Assembly: GCA_036925085.1 (NCBI GenBank)
Contig: JAUPFP010000004.1
Span: 3,796,001 to 3,860,000, forward strand
Source: Brachycybe producta
Lineage: Eukaryota > Arthropoda > Diplopoda > Playtdesmida > Andrognathidae
Length of the DNA stretch: 64,000 nt
Reading direction: 5' to 3'
In this document: positions 61,850 to 64,000 of the stretch, in pieces
Layout: the number at the start of each line of letters is the position of its first letter
How positions within the stretch are numbered: position 1 is the first letter of the stretch
Position numbers and translations under genes: made by a program
The notes under the pieces: generated by a model
What the model saw: the letters and a program-made list of their open reading frames with translations, nothing else
Database searches by the model: none
What the model was told of the DNA's origin: nothing

Positions 61850-62035
61850 AAGGGTAGTAGTACACACCGAGATGCTTTGTTGCAATACATTGTTTCGGGG
61901 CTGCATCGCGTCAGCTCAGATTCATGTTTTTTGAGTCCCATCGAAATGGGAAACATTTCAACACTAGTGGGGCAACTCGTCATAAATGACGTGAGCCAAA
62001 TTCACAGGCAATTGTGCGCATGCGCGTCGTTTTTT
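61850..62035. promoter_or_regulatory. CpG-richer promoter-like patch (CRE, NRF1)
   Basis: TGACGTGAG at about 61987-61995 resembles a CRE/ATF site. TGCGCATGCGCG at 62015-62026 is an excellent match to the NRF1 palindrome (YGCGCAYGCGCR). CpG and GC are raised compared with the flanks. Such motifs mark CpG promoters in animals. The low stop density of the patch explains the overlapping frames on both strands (61795-61983 minus, 61769-62437 plus). Confidence 0.4.
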
Positions 62036-64000
62036 TCTTTTTTTACTCTTTTCATTTCAATTTCAGTCACCCCTTCCACTTTTCTCTCTCTCTCTCCCCC
62101 TTCTACACTTTCCAAAGGAAGAGTTCAACATATAGTTGACCTTGAGAAAAAAAACAGTTCATTTATTCAAATTTATATAAATTCCGACGTGCTTCAAGGG
62201 TTTTGTACAGTGTTACTCCACCCACCCACACACACACATACACATACAAAGACCTGGGATATTATATATATAATAATTGAGTTAATATCCACTGTATTAA
62301 TAGGCGTAAAGGGATTTCATTTGCGCCTATACAAAAACAAACTTCGACACAACATAGATACCAAATTAAAAGTTTTCTACCTGATCTACCTGAAAACACT
62401 TAAGAGAAAAGTCCTGGAAAAATCGCAAAAGTCATAAATAACGTAAAAAAACCCGCCTGCATACGTATTCATTACAAAAATTAACATACCTCATATTTAA
62501 AGAAAAAATAAAGAAGCACGGGTTGGTGGGTTTCTTTGTATTATATAGGTGAATCATAATGACATCTAAACACTATATATTCTAGTGATAGACGCCATGT
62601 ATGTATACTTCAATGCTTCAAAACATTACATTTCCCCACATTGTATGTATAGCAAGAAATACTATATATTCGCTATAATAGTCCTTGCACATAGCCAAGT
62701 ATACTGTACAACACTTTGCGTGAGTTATAGTCACTTTCCTTTTGTGCAAGTTGCACGACGGGTTAACTAGTTTAATTATATTGCTTTGCATCTAAATATA
62801 ATGATTCAAAATATGAAACAAAATATTGACTTATTTTTCTTTTCTCTTTAATATGTGCAGATATCAATTAATGAAGTTAATTGTATTTTTTATTTCATTA
62901 ACTTTTACCTAATTTCCTAATAAGTAATTGTGAGTTGACAACGAGTAGGTCTATAATAGCGCCTTCATTTTGGTTAATTTCTAGAAATGTAAAATTTACT
63001 TTGCATTTTTTTTTATCAGATTATTTCTTTACAACATGTTTCTAGTGAGAAAAGAACAACAATTCATTGAAATTTTATTATTCATATTTGGCGACAAAGT
63101 TGTAGTGTGTCTCCATTTATATGCAAACAACACACCGACAGAAACAAAACCAATGTTTTACAATTGTAATAGTTCTATATAGAATAAGATAAAAATATTT
63201 CCATGCTAATTAAGATTGAGCAAAGTGCAGAAGAAGGGCGGAGAGAAAGAAAAGGAAGAGTGAGGGGCGAGAATGAATATAATGTATATATAAAAAAAAA
63301 ACGACCAAAAAGTATGTCGCCGTCGTTAATTTCTTGCACATAGAGTAATTAACTATTATTATTCTGCTATATAGACACCCATTTTTCTGCAAGTGTTAAA
63401 GTAATAATCATTTCGCATTATTGGGCCGCTTGGGGGTTACATTTTAAAGCTCTGAACACTGTCATGATTAATTTAACATGTTCGCGGCATGAACCTAAGC
63501 ATGCGTGAAGGGAATATATGAAGTAGGGGGGGGAAGTTTAATATTATATCATTGGCTTGGGTTATGTTATGTGTGTATGTATGTTATGTTCTTATTTGAG
63601 GGCCTCATAATGATGTTGCCAGTGAATCTATCTGTGAGGATGATAGTTGTTGGCATGGAATAATTCATGGCCAACAGAGAGAAAAAGTCTTCCTTGTTTG
63701 GTTTTTTTTTCCCTCTCTTTTTCTTCCTTCTTCATGGTGTTGAAATGAAGAAGGTGTGGAAAAAAATGGAGAAATGAAGAAAAGGTAACGAGAGATGAGT
63801 TTTTTTTTCCTGGGTACTAAAACATTTCTTCCAACAAAAACTGGTCATCATTTAAGATTCACGCCTTTTTTATTATCATCACCGATAGTTTTGGCACAAA
63901 ATATAATGTGAGCAATGGGTCAAATGAGAGAACTTTTATGAAAATACATTATAGTGCAAATAGTTTATAATATAAGAACTAAGATAAAATTCAACTATAC
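62036..64000. other. AT-rich stretch to the window end
   Basis: T/C-rich and CA-rich tracts at 62030-62110 and 62220-62245. The end (63420-63680) is somewhat GC/GT-richer, with a G9 run near 63525, but I see no exon I can support. Confidence 0.45.

Noticed and set aside
61769..62437. Longest open frame in the window (222 codons, plus strand)
   Set aside because: It crosses a promoter-like patch, a T-rich tract and a (CA)n run (read as THTHTHT), and its last 60 codons are Lys/Ile/Tyr-rich. It has no domain. Low stop density in the GC-richer patch explains most of its length.

Overview
The window is eukaryotic nuclear DNA from an animal. It is strongly AT-rich and has no bacterial-style gene packing. 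It carries long (TA)n, (GA)n, (CA)n, (CT)n and trinucleotide microsatellites, CR1/L2-type LINE fragments, and many short inverted-repeat DNA transposons (MITEs). The recurrent palindromes TAGGCCTA, TACATGTA and TATACAGTATA, and a LINE tail built on TAATTG, would fit a marine deuterostome invertebrate such as an echinoderm. That placement is an impression and is not proven here.

No complete gene is visible. Nearly all short open frames are chance frames, microsatellite read-through (YIYIYI) or transposon debris. The best coding evidence is two exon candidates. On the + strand at 43372-43432 there is an initiator exon that encodes a signal peptide and ends at an AG|GTAAAA donor in phase 1. It has a TATA/Inr-like core promoter about 450 bp upstream and a tiny uORF whose stop overlaps the start codon. 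On the - strand at 61722-61466 there is a protein-like internal exon of 257 nt with a good acceptor and a GTAAGT donor. Beside it at about 61.85-62.03 kb is a promoter-like patch with CRE-type and NRF1-type motifs. The rest is most simply intergenic or intronic.

Layout. 0-10 kb: a possible transposase HTH remnant, a GC-rich island, members of a CAGAGTG-ended MITE family (one a head-to-head pair), a TA-flanked MITE, a minisatellite and a foldback. 10-16 kb: a 1.1 kb TTAA-flanked element with CpG-rich, promoter-like contents, a foldback, a LINE 3' end, a TTAA-family remnant and a hAT-like MITE. 16-29 kb: AT-rich DNA with (TA)n arrays and four further MITEs. 29-34.5 kb: two different LINE remnants, a GC-rich TATA-containing segment (possible solo LTR or promoter), and another TTAA element. 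37 kb: minisatellites, one with a palindromic core. 42-43.5 kb: a cluster of MITEs next to the promoter and signal-peptide exon. 43.5-61 kb: mostly featureless AT-rich DNA, with a complex (TA)n array, a long nested inverted repeat at 53 kb, a 112-nt hairpin at 59 kb and a dispersed 124-bp repeat unit. 61-64 kb: a CRE-ended MITE, the minus-strand exon and the promoter-like patch.

I found no RNA gene, CRISPR array or multi-gene system. I see nothing that amounts to a new biological system. The observations worth following are the two exon candidates and the unusually rich set of small TIR elements, several with readable target-site duplications.
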